From positions 992,001-1,056,000 of the forward strand of contig OY253668.1 in NCBI GenBank assembly GCA_958009085.1: DNA of 64,000 nt, written 5' to 3'. The translations under genes and the position numbers were made by a program. How positions within the stretch are numbered: the first letter of the stretch is position 1; the number at the start of each line of letters is the position of its first letter. This document shows, piece by piece, positions 43,014 through 52,886 of this stretch. The stretch comes from Protoeuglena noctilucae. Its lineage: Eukaryota > Chlorophyta > Pedinophyceae > Marsupiomonadales > Marsupiomonadaceae. The notes under the pieces are model-generated. The model saw only the letters and a program-made list of their open reading frames with translations, did not search any database and was not told where the DNA came from.

Positions 43014-44511
43014 CTACCCCTCCCCTGACCCAGGTGCTGCCACGCCCGACCCGCCCAGGGACCGAGCGGCGCCCGCCACCCTCCCCGCGGCCGCCAGCAG
43101 CACCGCGTCAGAGACCCCCAGACCGCGGGCCAGCTCAAGCACCGCGCGGCTCGGCTCGGGGAGGTCGGCTGGCAAGTCCAGCGGCGCGCTCGGCCTTCCC
43201 ACCGCAAGCACCGACTCCCGCAGCGCAGGAACACGTACTGCTGGCACGCCCCTAACAGCGACGGGCGCGGCGAGGCCCCGGGGGGCTGCGGGTGGCTTGC
43301 GCGCCGGCTGCGCCGCGCACACCGCCTGGGCCTCGTCGCGCACTCGTGGCAGCTGGGCGCATGCCAGCCGTGCCTGCCTCGCCGTTTCCTGCGCGCGCAC
43401 GCGCCGGTCGGTTCGCATCGCACTCGCGCCGCGGCGTTTTTTCCCCCTGCCAGCCCGCAGCGCCTCGCCTGCTCTGGGTCGACGTCCTCCGGGAATTCGA
43501 CATCTGTGCGCGCCAGTGGGGCGCGGCAGGCGGGGAGGAGCGTCTCCGGGTCGAGGGCCCATGCTGGGGCGTCTCCGAGAACGAGCACGTCCACCCCTTC
43601 GTCGCACAGGGCCGCTTTGATGCGCGACACCTGCGGCGACTCAAAGACCCGACATGTGCCGAGAACCGGAAAAACAAAGCAAGGTGCTGTAATAGACCAA
43701 AACTAACGCCGGGACGCACCGGTGTCGGCTTCGACGCCCGCTCTTTCTCTGCGGGGCTCCGTGCCGCACGTGCCGCGCCCCTCAGCAGGCCCTCCACGAG
43801 GGCGTAGACAACCCCGGCGGCCCCGTTGCAGGCCGCAGCGACGTCGCGCTGCGGGACGCCGTGCCTCGCGCGCGCCGCCGCCCGCAGGCTCGAGAGCAGG
43901 GAGAGGAACGAGGTGTCGACTCCCACCCGTTGTGCAAGGGCGCCCGCCGCCGCCCCCGCCAGCCTGCCCCGGCTGTGCTCGTATGCCGGCACCTGCCACT
44001 CCATCAGGGGCGGCTCCCCAGCGTTGATCGCCACGACGTCCCACGCCGCGTCGGCGCCGGGATCACCGAACGGGGGCCACCGCCCTGCCCACCCCCGCGC
44101 CCACGGGAATGAGGCGCCAGGCGGCGAGGCGCAAGGCGGCAGGGAGAGCAGGACAGGGGACGCCGCGAGGGCATGGGCGCCGAGGGAGCCGCGCGTGGCG
44201 ACGACCCGGGCCTCTTGTGCCGGTGTGAGGCGCACCCCACACACGAACGGGTCGGGGCGCGTCAGCTGGCTTTGACCTGCCGACTCCCATCGCTGCAGTT
44301 CCTCGTCGATGGCTTGGAGGAGGTCGGGCCGGGAGGTCTGGACGTCGAACCCCAGCTGCACGCTGAGGTGCCGCATGAGCTGCGGGAGCGGTGAGAGGGA
44401 CTTGCTTGCAGGGCGTGCCGACGGGGCGCCTGATGTGCGCTGTGCAGGCGAGGCAGACAGTTTGATGGAGACGGGGAAAGATGAAGTGGGAACTGACGAC
44501 TGCTTGCTCAT
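43014..44511 (-). CDS. uncharacterised protein
   Basis: Start Met44511 (MSKQSSVPTSSFPVSIKLS). Exon 1 runs to about 43717, with MRHLSVQLGFDVQTSRPDLL, then RPDPFVCGVRLTPAQEARVV, then WDVVAINAGEPPLMEWQVP, then GAAGVVYALVEGLLRG. Exon 2 (to 43469) has VSRIKAALCDEGVDVLVLGD, then LARTDVEFPEDVDPEQ. A GC-AG intron of 80 nt (43389-43468) leads to exon 3 (RQARLACAQLPRVRDEAQ, then SRAVLELARGLGVSDAVLL), which stays open to a stop at 43014. Phases agree. The compositional bias looks coding, but I do not recognise the family. It could be continuous with 40450-42668. Confidence 0.5.
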
Positions 44512-44842
44512 CGCACCATGGCATCCCTGTCGCTCTCTAGCTACTCCTGCCCGTCACTCGCCTGCACAGTGGACGTGGATTTCCGATCGGCCGCCGACAG
44601 TGCCGCGCGGATGGCTTGGCGAGCGCCCAGCGGCAGGGTCGCGCCGGCACGGGGCGCCAGGCACCATGCGCACGTGTCACGGGTGAAGCGGTTGACGTAG
44701 CAGCACTCCCGTCCAGCACCTGCACCGGTTGAGCGGGTGAGCGTGACGAACTCCAATATACACATTAGTGGAGTACTAAGACGGGGCGCCTGCTGCCACG
44801 GTCAACGCGTTGCCATCATCGACATGTGTCGCACGTGCCGTC

Positions 44843-46554
44843 TCACCCAGACCATCGCACCACTGAGGGAATTGCAACTGTCCTCACCCCCCCTACCCAC
44901 CGCATCCTCTCCGTCTCACCTTCCTCTCCCCCGCTGTCCACCGGCTCCCCCTCCACTCCCCGCGCCCACCCCCGGCGTGGCACGTTTTCCGCCAAGGCCA
45001 CACGGCACGTCCATGCACCGGGCTCCCCGAGGCCCCCGCCTGCACCAGAGGTGCCAGAGGCGGCCGCTCTCTCCCGGTCGTAGCGCTGCTTGTCGAGGGA
45101 CGCCGCGAACACGAAAGGCTGGCGACGGTCCTCATTCATCGCCTTCCATTCTGCCACCGTCTGGGGAGAGGGGTGGCACTGAGCGATGAGCGAGGGGTTG
45201 AATGTGAGTCATCGGAGCACGTTTATTGTGCGTGGAAAGGGAAAGGCGCCAAAAGACAGCCCGGTTGGCATGGCCAGAGGAGGTCACAATGCCAGTCACT
45301 GCTCGTGGCTTTCTGTGTCACATTTGCAAGCGGTGTGTGTATGTGTCCCGTAAGCGTCACCGCAAGGCACCTGTTTCATGGCGGCGGACTTATGAGCTTC
45401 TTGTTCTATCCACTCAGGTGATTTGGCTGCGTGGCGGTGGCGGATGAAGATGACCTGGGCGGTGAGGAAGCGAGAGGGGCCCGCCTGCATGCAGATGTCG
45501 GGGAGCAGAGAGGTGACCCATTTGCACAGGGAAATGGTGGTGAGCATGACCGGCTGCTTGCAAATCACACCGCGACGGGCAGCACGCGTTTTCTGACCTG
45601 CACCTTACGGCGCTTGGCCCCCGTCTTTGGGGCCGCACCGCCGGCAGAGTCGGAGCGAGCCACTCCCTTCGCGGAACCCTCGCTCGCCGCTGACCCCTCG
45701 CCCGCCAGTGCCGCCCCCGAGGGCTCCAGTCGCGGTCGCTTGGGCGGGGCCCGAGAGCGCAAGCCCTCCTGCTGCAGCACCGCGCGGGCCACTGCGGGGG
45801 CGTCGAGCGTCACGACGTGCAGCAGGTGAGCATGGACGCGGGCAGCGAGTCATAAGGGCCGGCATGGAACACAACAGCCCCTCGCGGCCTGTTCGTGACC
45901 CCACACCACCCCAGGGCCTAGGGATTGTTGATGGGACACGATGAGCCGCGAAACACTGATGGTGCATCATTCGGTGGTGGTAATCCTCACCCGCTTCCGT
46001 GCCCGTCGCCACGATGCGGTCGCGGCGGATGCAGCGGGCTCTTTCTGCCCACGCCGTGAGGGCCGCAGCGTCGTCGTCGTCCGTCGCGCCGTGCGGGATG
46101 ACCAGAATGACCGACGCCTCGCGTCGCGTCTCGCGCTCGTGCGTCAAGAAGGCCGCGCCAGCGCGCGCCACGGGCCACAGAGCTGCCAAGGGCCCGTCAC
46201 GTTCCAAGAACAGACCCGCCAGCGCCTCAGCGCCGGCCTCGAAAGACGCGATGGGTCCCGATGATTCCGCGTCGTCCTCCTCCAGCGCCGCGGACGCGTG
46301 CGGGGGGAGCGCGCGCCCCTCGCCGGCCTCGGCCCAGGCACGCGCCTCGTCCCGCGGGCACAGCGCCCACGCCTCCGCCAGTGCCAGCGCAGGGGCTCCG
46401 CCATCCGTTGCCCTTAGTCCTTCCTGTTCATCGGCACCCCAGGCGCTGACCGCGGCTGAGCCGGGGCCTGCGCCAAAGCCTCGGGGACGTGAGTCTTTCG
46501 TGGCCCCCCGCGCGGCGAAGGGAGAGGTATTGCGGGCACCAAACTCCGCGATGG
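44843..46554 (-). CDS. HMG-box protein (5' end uncertain)
   Basis: Four or more exons. A long N-terminal exon from about 46554 carries ALALAEAWALCPRDEARAW, then LAALWPVARAGAAFLTHE, then REASVILVIPHGATDDDD. It splices to an exon with two basic nuclear-localisation patches (PPKRPRLEP and GAKRRK). Then come two exons that together rebuild an HMG box: GPSRFLTAQVIFIRHRHAAK to KSAAMKQ, and TVAEWKAMNEDRRQPFVFAA to SLDKQRYDRE. All three joins are phase-consistent and the box has the normal spacing between helix 1 and the Trp-Lys of helix 2. HMG boxes bend DNA, so a nuclear chromatin or transcription role is likely. The N-terminal domain is not recognised, no start ATG is visible, and the last exon's end is provisional. 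Confidence 0.6.
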
Positions 46555-46881
46555 CTCACCTAAAAGTCTGGAGATGCTGACATGCCCGTGGCGTGGCGGG
46601 GCTGCGCTCATTGCGTCCCCAAGCGGCGAAGTGTCGGCGTGGGGTACGTGTACAGAGCGCCCAGGTGCCAGGCCAGCCAGGCGAGCACCGCCGGCGCACC
46701 TGGTGTCGATAGACGAGATCGCGCGCGCTGAATTGATGTTTCGTTCAACCCCCCTGGATTTGCCCTGTCAGAAAACTCATCGGAGCGTTCAACTGATTGC
46801 CAAAAGGCTACCAATCCGTGGAACAGTGGAGGGTGACGGCGATGCAGACACCTCAGTGGTCGGCATGAGCAGTGAGCTCCA
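46555..46881. other. intergenic
   Basis: About 330 bp between the HMG-box gene's first visible exon and the end of the EF-hand gene. A missed 5' exon of the HMG-box gene may lie here. No repeat seen. Confidence 0.3.
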
Positions 46882-47899
46882 TCACTTCTTCTTCTTCTTC
46901 GCCCCCTTGGCCTTCATGGCCTCCTGGGCCCCCGTGGCGAACTCCTCGTAGAAGATGATCTGGCCGTCTTCAGCGCTGATCTGCAGGAGCAACACTGGAC
47001 GCTTGATGACGCCTCCAGCCACCCCGGCTCCATCAACCAGGACCCTCCATGACCCCTCCAGCCCCTCCAGCCACACCGACATCCATCTGGGATAGTAACA
47101 GTGCTCGCCTGCAACTTGTCGAATGTCTTGACCTCCTCAACGAAGGCGTCAAACTCCTCCACCGTCATCGGCGCAGCGCCGCACTGCACCCGCAGCAGAC
47201 TCCGCGCGATGCAGCACAGCTCGCCCAGAGAGGATGCCAGCGGCAGCCTCAGCGCATCAACAGCCGCCAGCAGGCACGGCACCTTGAGGAGGTAGTTGCG
47301 GCAGTCGTCGAGTTTCAGGTACCCCCGCATGTGCCCATCGTACATGAGCGTGTCGAGGACCTGGAACGCGCGAACGAGCTTCATGTCCTGCTCCATCGCC
47401 GCCGGAGACTCGAGATTCTGCATGAGCTCTGCGGAGGGCGCGGAAGGCGGCGGTGAGGGCGCGGGGCGGTGTGGGACGGAAGTGTGCCTGCCGCGCAGTC
47501 CCCGCAGCTCGCCGTAGAAGTCCTGCCACGACACGTCCTTCATGTTGGCGATGTCCTTCCCGATCGACTTGAGGAAATCCTTCAGGTCGTTTACCGGCAT
47601 GTTCTCCCCCACGACCTCCAGGAGTCGCGAACACACCTCGAAGCTGATGGCACCCGTACCCTGCTCATCGAAGAGCGCAAACCCCTCTCGGCATCTGCGT
47701 CATGCGCGACATGAATCATTCGAGCGACGCGCGCCTGAGAAATGGGACCGGACGCAGCGCGCGGCCGCGAAACGCCCGCTCACTTGGTCTCCAGCGCAGG
47801 CGGCAGCGGATCCGGGCCCCGGATCTCCGGCTCCACGTCCAGCTTGCGCTGTGACTTCTTCTTCCCCCCCGTCTTCTTCTTTGGGCTTTTGGGGCCCAT
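46882..47899 (-). CDS. EF-hand protein, DRC8/EFCAB2-like
   Basis: Start Met47899 (MGPKSPKKKTGGKKKSQRKL), a lysine-rich leader. The calmodulin-like body follows: REGFALFDEQGTGAISFE, then LKDFLKSIGKDIANM; then MKLVRAFQVLDTLM with GYLKLDDCRNYLLK; then MTVEEFDAFVEEVKTF; and SAEDGQIIFYEEFATGAQ before a Lys-rich end. Human EFCAB2/DRC8, a subunit of the axonemal nexin-dynein regulatory complex, has the same order, including RAFEVLD and a final helix-loop-helix with a Tyr/Phe-rich strand. The Ca-binding loops are degenerate, so calcium binding is doubtful. The last intron (46981-47108) needs a GC donor. If the assignment holds, this is a cilium gene in what looks like a coccoid alga. An ordinary calmodulin-superfamily light chain is the alternative. 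Confidence 0.6.
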
Positions 47900-48484
47900 G
47901 GCCCTGCGGCGCAGAGCGTGTCAGCGGACATGCCATGCAACGCAACTTGTCGCTGCGCTGGAGCGCCCATGGGCTCCTGATAACGCTGGCCCCGCATGCA
48001 GCTAATAGTCGTCATCCTACCTTCAGCCCTGCCTTGTCCGCCTCTCTCCGGGAGTGCCTGGCGAGCGGAGCGCTACAGGGGACGGTCCATGCGTGCCTGT
48101 GCGCGCAGGGCTGGTCAACGCTGATGTCCTAACGTAATGGTCGCGATATCTGCTGTCACATGGCAGTAACGGTGCTGCTCGAAACGTGGAGGAACGGCTT
48201 TTCAGGTGTCGCTGACGGGGCCACGTCAGAGAACCAGCCTCAGGGTCGCACAAGCGCTTGTCTCGGCCCGTCTGGCAACAGACGCACGGAGACGCCTTTC
48301 AAATGTGCGTTCGTGCAACCTCTGCGCCAAAGTAACCCGCCTCGCCGCGCGAACTCGCAGCCGTGGCTGTCCCCTTCCCCCCGCAAGACTACGTGGCGTC
48401 TGCCCACCGGACTAGCCTCTGGTGCGTACACCGCGAGTCCTTGCACTCCTCGCCGTCGGCGGACGCGTGTTGAGAGTCGGGGAG
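47900..48484. other. divergent promoter between EF-hand gene and NOL10
   Basis: 585 bp separating two divergent starts. It holds no supported exon; small open frames here are compositional. Confidence 0.4.
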
Positions 48485-51400
48485 ATGTCGGGGGGCCACG
48501 GGACCCTGAAGCTGATGGCAGCGGACGGCGTCAAAGTCTACTGCGTCAGCGGGGGGAAGAAGCTGCCCGAGTGGGTGAATGAGAAGAAGGAGCGCAGGAA
48601 GCTCGCCAAGGACGTCGAGTATCGGTGCGGGGCGGGGCGCGGGACGGATGCGCGGCCCCCTCACGGCTGCTCCCCCGCGCCGCAGCGGCGGACGCGTCCG
48701 CGGAGGGATTGGTGCATCGCAACCTGAATATCGTGCATGTAGCTGTCCAGGGCGGTCTGCTATGCCGTCCCGTAGCGCGTAGCTCGCCCTCTCCGGGGCT
48801 GTGCACGGGCTCTGCTGCGTCCCTGCGCCCGCGAGGGCTCACCGCCTCCCAAGTTTCCCCCCGCAGGCGCCGTATCGAACTCATACAGGACATGCACTTC
48901 CCCAGCGCGTGCGTCCGCATCAAGCTCACCCCGGACGGCCAGCACATGCTCGCGACGGGCACGCACCCGCCGCAGCTGCGGGTCTTCGACCTGACGCAAA
49001 TGGCGATGAAGTTCGACCGGCACTTTGATTCAGAAATCGTCGATTTCCAGGTACTTGCTGACCGGCGCGGGCTTCCCGGCGCGCACGGGAGGGAGACGGG
49101 TGTTCTTCTCACAAGGGCGTTGATGCAGCTGCTATCAGACATCCCCGCGCCGTCCCGCGCCCCCAGATTCTCGGCGAGGACTACGGCAAGCTCGCGATCC
49201 TCTGCTTTGACCGCAGCGTCGCATTCCACGCCAAGTATGGCGCACACTACCGCATCCGGTGAGCGAGAGGGGCGTGGACAAAGGGCGCAGCGTTGTGCGT
49301 CATGCAGGCGGCAACTGCGGTTGAGGAGTCTCACACAGGCTTCACGGGGCGCTGTTTGCATGTCAGGTCCCCCACTAATGACACGCGTGCTTATGGCTAC
49401 TTCTGTTCCCTGACCTTCTCAGGTTCCCCCGCCAGGGCCGTGACATGGCGTACCTGCCCTTCCTGGGAGACCTGGTGGTCGTGGGCAGCAGCCCCGAGGT
49501 GAGGAAGCGTGCTTAAATGATAAGGGTGGTGATGCGGGTGAAGCGAGCACCATAGGACACCATCTCGCCACTCCATCCACGCACCGCCACCCCCACAGAT
49601 GCACCGCTTACCCGTCCACACCATCCCACCCACCCAATTCGCAGATATACCGCCTCAGCCTCGTGGAGGGCCGCTTCCTGTCCCCCGTCTCCTCGTCCCT
49701 CCCGGGCATCAACGCCTGTGGGTGGTCGCCCTCTCACGGCTTGCTAGCATGCGCGGGGGAGGACGGGGTGCTCGAATGCCTCGACATGAGGGCGCCCAAG
49801 GCAGTGGGGCTGCTGGGGGCGGCGGCGGCTGTGGGGGCGGACGGGCAGGGTTTGACGGCGGTGCGGTGAGGGGCGGTGGGTGGTGTGGGGGGTGGGAGGG
49901 GCGCATAGAGGCTTGGAGGTCTGACACAAGTTGCCGGTGCAGCCCACCCATGCAGTTGACTGCGAAGATGGGCCACGTTATCGACCCACACACCTCGATC
50001 CGTCGCTCCCTGCACTGGTGACCCACCCACCCACCTCCTCACGACGCCACTGCCTGTCGCCCCCTCAGCTTCGACGATGCCGGGATGTCCGTGGCCGTGG
50101 GGACGTCCGAGGGCGTCGTGGGTGTCTTCGACCTCCGCTCCTCTCGGCCCCTGGTCTCTAAGGACCACATGTACGGCGCACCGATCGTGGACATCAAATT
50201 CCACCAAGGGGGCATGGATGGGCTCGGGGGTGAGAGGGAGGCATCAACTATGCGTGCATGCATCCGATGATCCATGGCTGACGGACGATGGTGGTGTGAT
50301 GGGGAACGCGGGAGTGATGTGGCTGACAATAGATGGGCGCACGTGGGCGGTGATGGCAGACTTCTCGCAGGCGGGCTCTGGCTGGTTATGGGGCTCTAGA
50401 GTTCTGTGACATGCCAAAACCCGCCTGTGAGAGGTCTGCCATCAAATGGCTTGGGTAGCTCGACGCCCGCACATGCCAAGCAACCCTTGCGCATTTGCCA
50501 TCCATGCCTCCGTCCACCGCCCCACCCCTCGTTCCCCGCCAAAAGCGCCGCGTCGTGTCAGTTACTGCCATCCAACCCAGTACCATCACATACCCCACCC
50601 GTTTCTCTCTGCTCCAGAGCGCCGCGTCGTGTCGACGGACACCAAGATCGTCAAGATCTGGGACGTGCGCACGGGTGCACCTTTCACGTCCATCCAGCCC
50701 CTGGGCAAGGTGGGCGACCTCAACGACGCCTGCGTGCACCCCCACTCGGGTCTGATCATGGTGGCGTGCGACGCGCCCCACATCCACTCCTTCTTTGTGC
50801 CTGCCCTGGGGCCGGCACCCAAGTGGTGCTCCTTCCTGGAGAGTCTCACGGAGGAACTGGAGGAGAACAAGGAAGCCACCATCTACGACGACTACAGGCG
50901 AGGGGTGGCTGATTGGGAGGGGGGGTTTGGGGGTGGTGGTGGTGGCCAGGCGGGGTGGTGTGTGCGCGTGCGGGTGCGGTGTTGGTGTGCTGTTGTGATA
51001 AGCTGATGTACGGTGTGTGCGCGTGCGGGTGCGGTGTTGGTGTGCTGTTGTGATAAGCTGATGTACGTGTGTGGGTGATGGTGAGGGCAGGCAACAACGC
51101 CTTATCATCTTACACCCTGCACTAGCCCCACCCTGCCCCTCTCCTCGCCCCTCACCTCCGCATGCCATCGCATGACCCAGCCCCCCTCCCTCTCCCCCCC
51201 AGGTTCGTCACTCGCGCGGAGATCGACTCCCTGGGCCTCACGCACCTGATGGGCACGGCCCTGCTGCGCGCGTACATGCACGGATTCTTCATCGACGCAA
51301 GGCTGTACGCCAAGGCCAAGGCCATCGCCAAGCCATTCGACTACGAGGAGTACAAGTGAGTGGTGGGTCATTGCTAAGCCTTGAGTACAAGTGAGTGGTG

Positions 51401-52667
51401 GGGATGAGTAGTGCTATGGAGGAGGGGGAGGGTCAGAGAAGAGATGTGGCGGGGTAGAGGGTGGATGGAAGTGCGTATGATGGGACGCTTGGCTGGGACA
51501 GTCAAAAGGACTGTCAGTGTTTTCAAGGCAGCAGATGGAGGGTGGCAGCATTACCGTTACCCCACTCCCCTCACTCCGCACCACCACCCCCTCACACCAC
51601 CTCACCTCCCACCGCTACCCCTCACCACCCCACCCCACCTCCCTCCCAGGCGCCAGCGTGTGCAGGAGAAGCTCGACGCGGAGCGCAAGTCCCGCATCTC
51701 CGTCACCCGCAAGGCCCCCCGGGTCAACGCGGCAGCTGCGGCCCGCATGCTGGAGCGCAAGACCAAGGGCGACGGTGCGGGTGTCACTCCGCTCGACGAC
51801 CCTCGCTTCAAGGCCATGTTCGAGAAGGACGACTTCCGGTGAGGAATGGGATGGAAGCGAATGTGACATGGCATTGATTCGGTGATGTGAGGGGCTGGGT
51901 CGCGTGGCGGCAGCATGGGTGGCGACGGGGTGGCGGTGGTGGTGGTGGTGGTGACGAGATTGTAACGACACTTGCTCATCTTAATCCTTCACGACACCTC
52001 TTTGCTTTCCAACCACCACAACTCACCGTCTCTCCCCCCACTCATACTCGCAGCATTGACGAGGAGGACGAGACGTACCGCGCCCTTCACCAGAGTGGGA
52101 GGAAGTCCAAGGCACTGGACAGGGAGCTGGTGCGGGAGCATTTCGTGGACGTGGACGGGGGAGACGAGGAGGAGGAGGATGAAGAGACGTCGCAGGGTGA
52201 GGGGGGCAGCTTGCGTGAGTGCATTCTTTAACACCTTTACACACTCAATCCCTCTTTCCCTCACTCACTCCCTCCCTCCCTCACTCGCTCCCTACCCCCC
52301 ACCCTTGTCTCACGCAGCATCCGAGGGCGAGCCCACCCCAGCACGTGGTCCCCGAATGCTGGCGGCAGTGGACGACAGGGCAGCCGAGGCATTCCTGGCG
52401 GGGACGAGTCTCAGATCGGAGAGAGAGGCGCCGATGGGGCAGAGGGCGGGGAGCGCGGGAGCGGGGGTGGCAGCAGGGGCGGGGAGGCGTGCGGTGGGGC
52501 CGCAGGAGGTGACGTTTGTGCCGCAGACAGTGGAGGGGGAGGGGGAGGGAGAGGGGAGGGGGGGGAGGAAGGGAGGGAGAGGGGGGCGAGGGAGGGGGCG
52601 GGGGCGTGGGGGGCGCGGGGGGGTGGGGAAGCGGGGTGGTCGGGGTGGGCGCGGCGGGAGGCGATGA
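48485..52667 (+). CDS. NOL10: NOL10/Enp2 nucleolar WD-repeat protein
   Basis: Small-subunit processome factor for 18S rRNA maturation. About eleven exons: 48485-48624, 48867-49050, 49167-49258, 49423-49498, 49645-49865, 50069-50229, 50618-50897, 51203-51355, 51650-51839 and two more to 52667. The N-terminus reads VKVYCVSGGKKLPEWVNEKK, then RRIELIQDMHFPSACVRIKL, the hallmark of this family. A WD40 propeller follows (VAVGTSEGVVGVFDLRSS; VVSTDTKIVKIWDVRTGAPF), then the NUC153-type region (LDDPRFKAMFEKDDFRIDEE). The tail is a long Gly/Arg-rich GAR domain, common in nucleolar proteins. Intron 50898-51202 fits only with a GC donor (TACAG/GCGAGG, joining YR to FVTRAEIDSLGL). The first introns carry minor repeats. 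Confidence 0.94.
50351..50444. repeat. hairpin-forming inverted repeat in a NOL10 intron
   Basis: 25-bp arms at 50351-50375 (TGATGGCAGACTTCTC...) and 50420-50444, complementary except for two positions, separated by 44 nt. It lies entirely inside the intron between exons 6 and 7. Could be a small MITE-like relic or a structured RNA element. Confidence 0.7.
50958..51067. repeat. exact 55-bp tandem duplication in a NOL10 intron
   Basis: The block beginning TGTGCGCGTGCGGGTGCGG at 50961 recurs at 51016 with period 55 and no visible mismatch. Each copy ends in TGATAAGCTGATGTACG. Recent duplication within the GC-AG intron. Confidence 0.75.
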
Positions 52668-52886
52668 GGGGGTCGAGACATGCACACACAGTGCTGAATG
52701 TGCATTTGTATGGCTTAACTAATACAACCATGTGGGGTCGTTTCCATGGCTCATTTGCCTCATGCAGCCGCGACGCGCTGTCAACGGTGGGTGGCAGCCG
52801 GTCTTTTCTGGTGCGAGGCCAGCCTAGAAGGCTTTAATGCTTTGCATGAGAGATTCCTTGGCACTGTTATGCACCCCAGCAGTGTT

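Noticed and set aside
51887-52012. Poly-Gly coding segment in the NOL10 gene
   Set aside because: It is a GGT/GGC simple repeat inside an intron with clear GTGAGG donor and AG acceptor borders.
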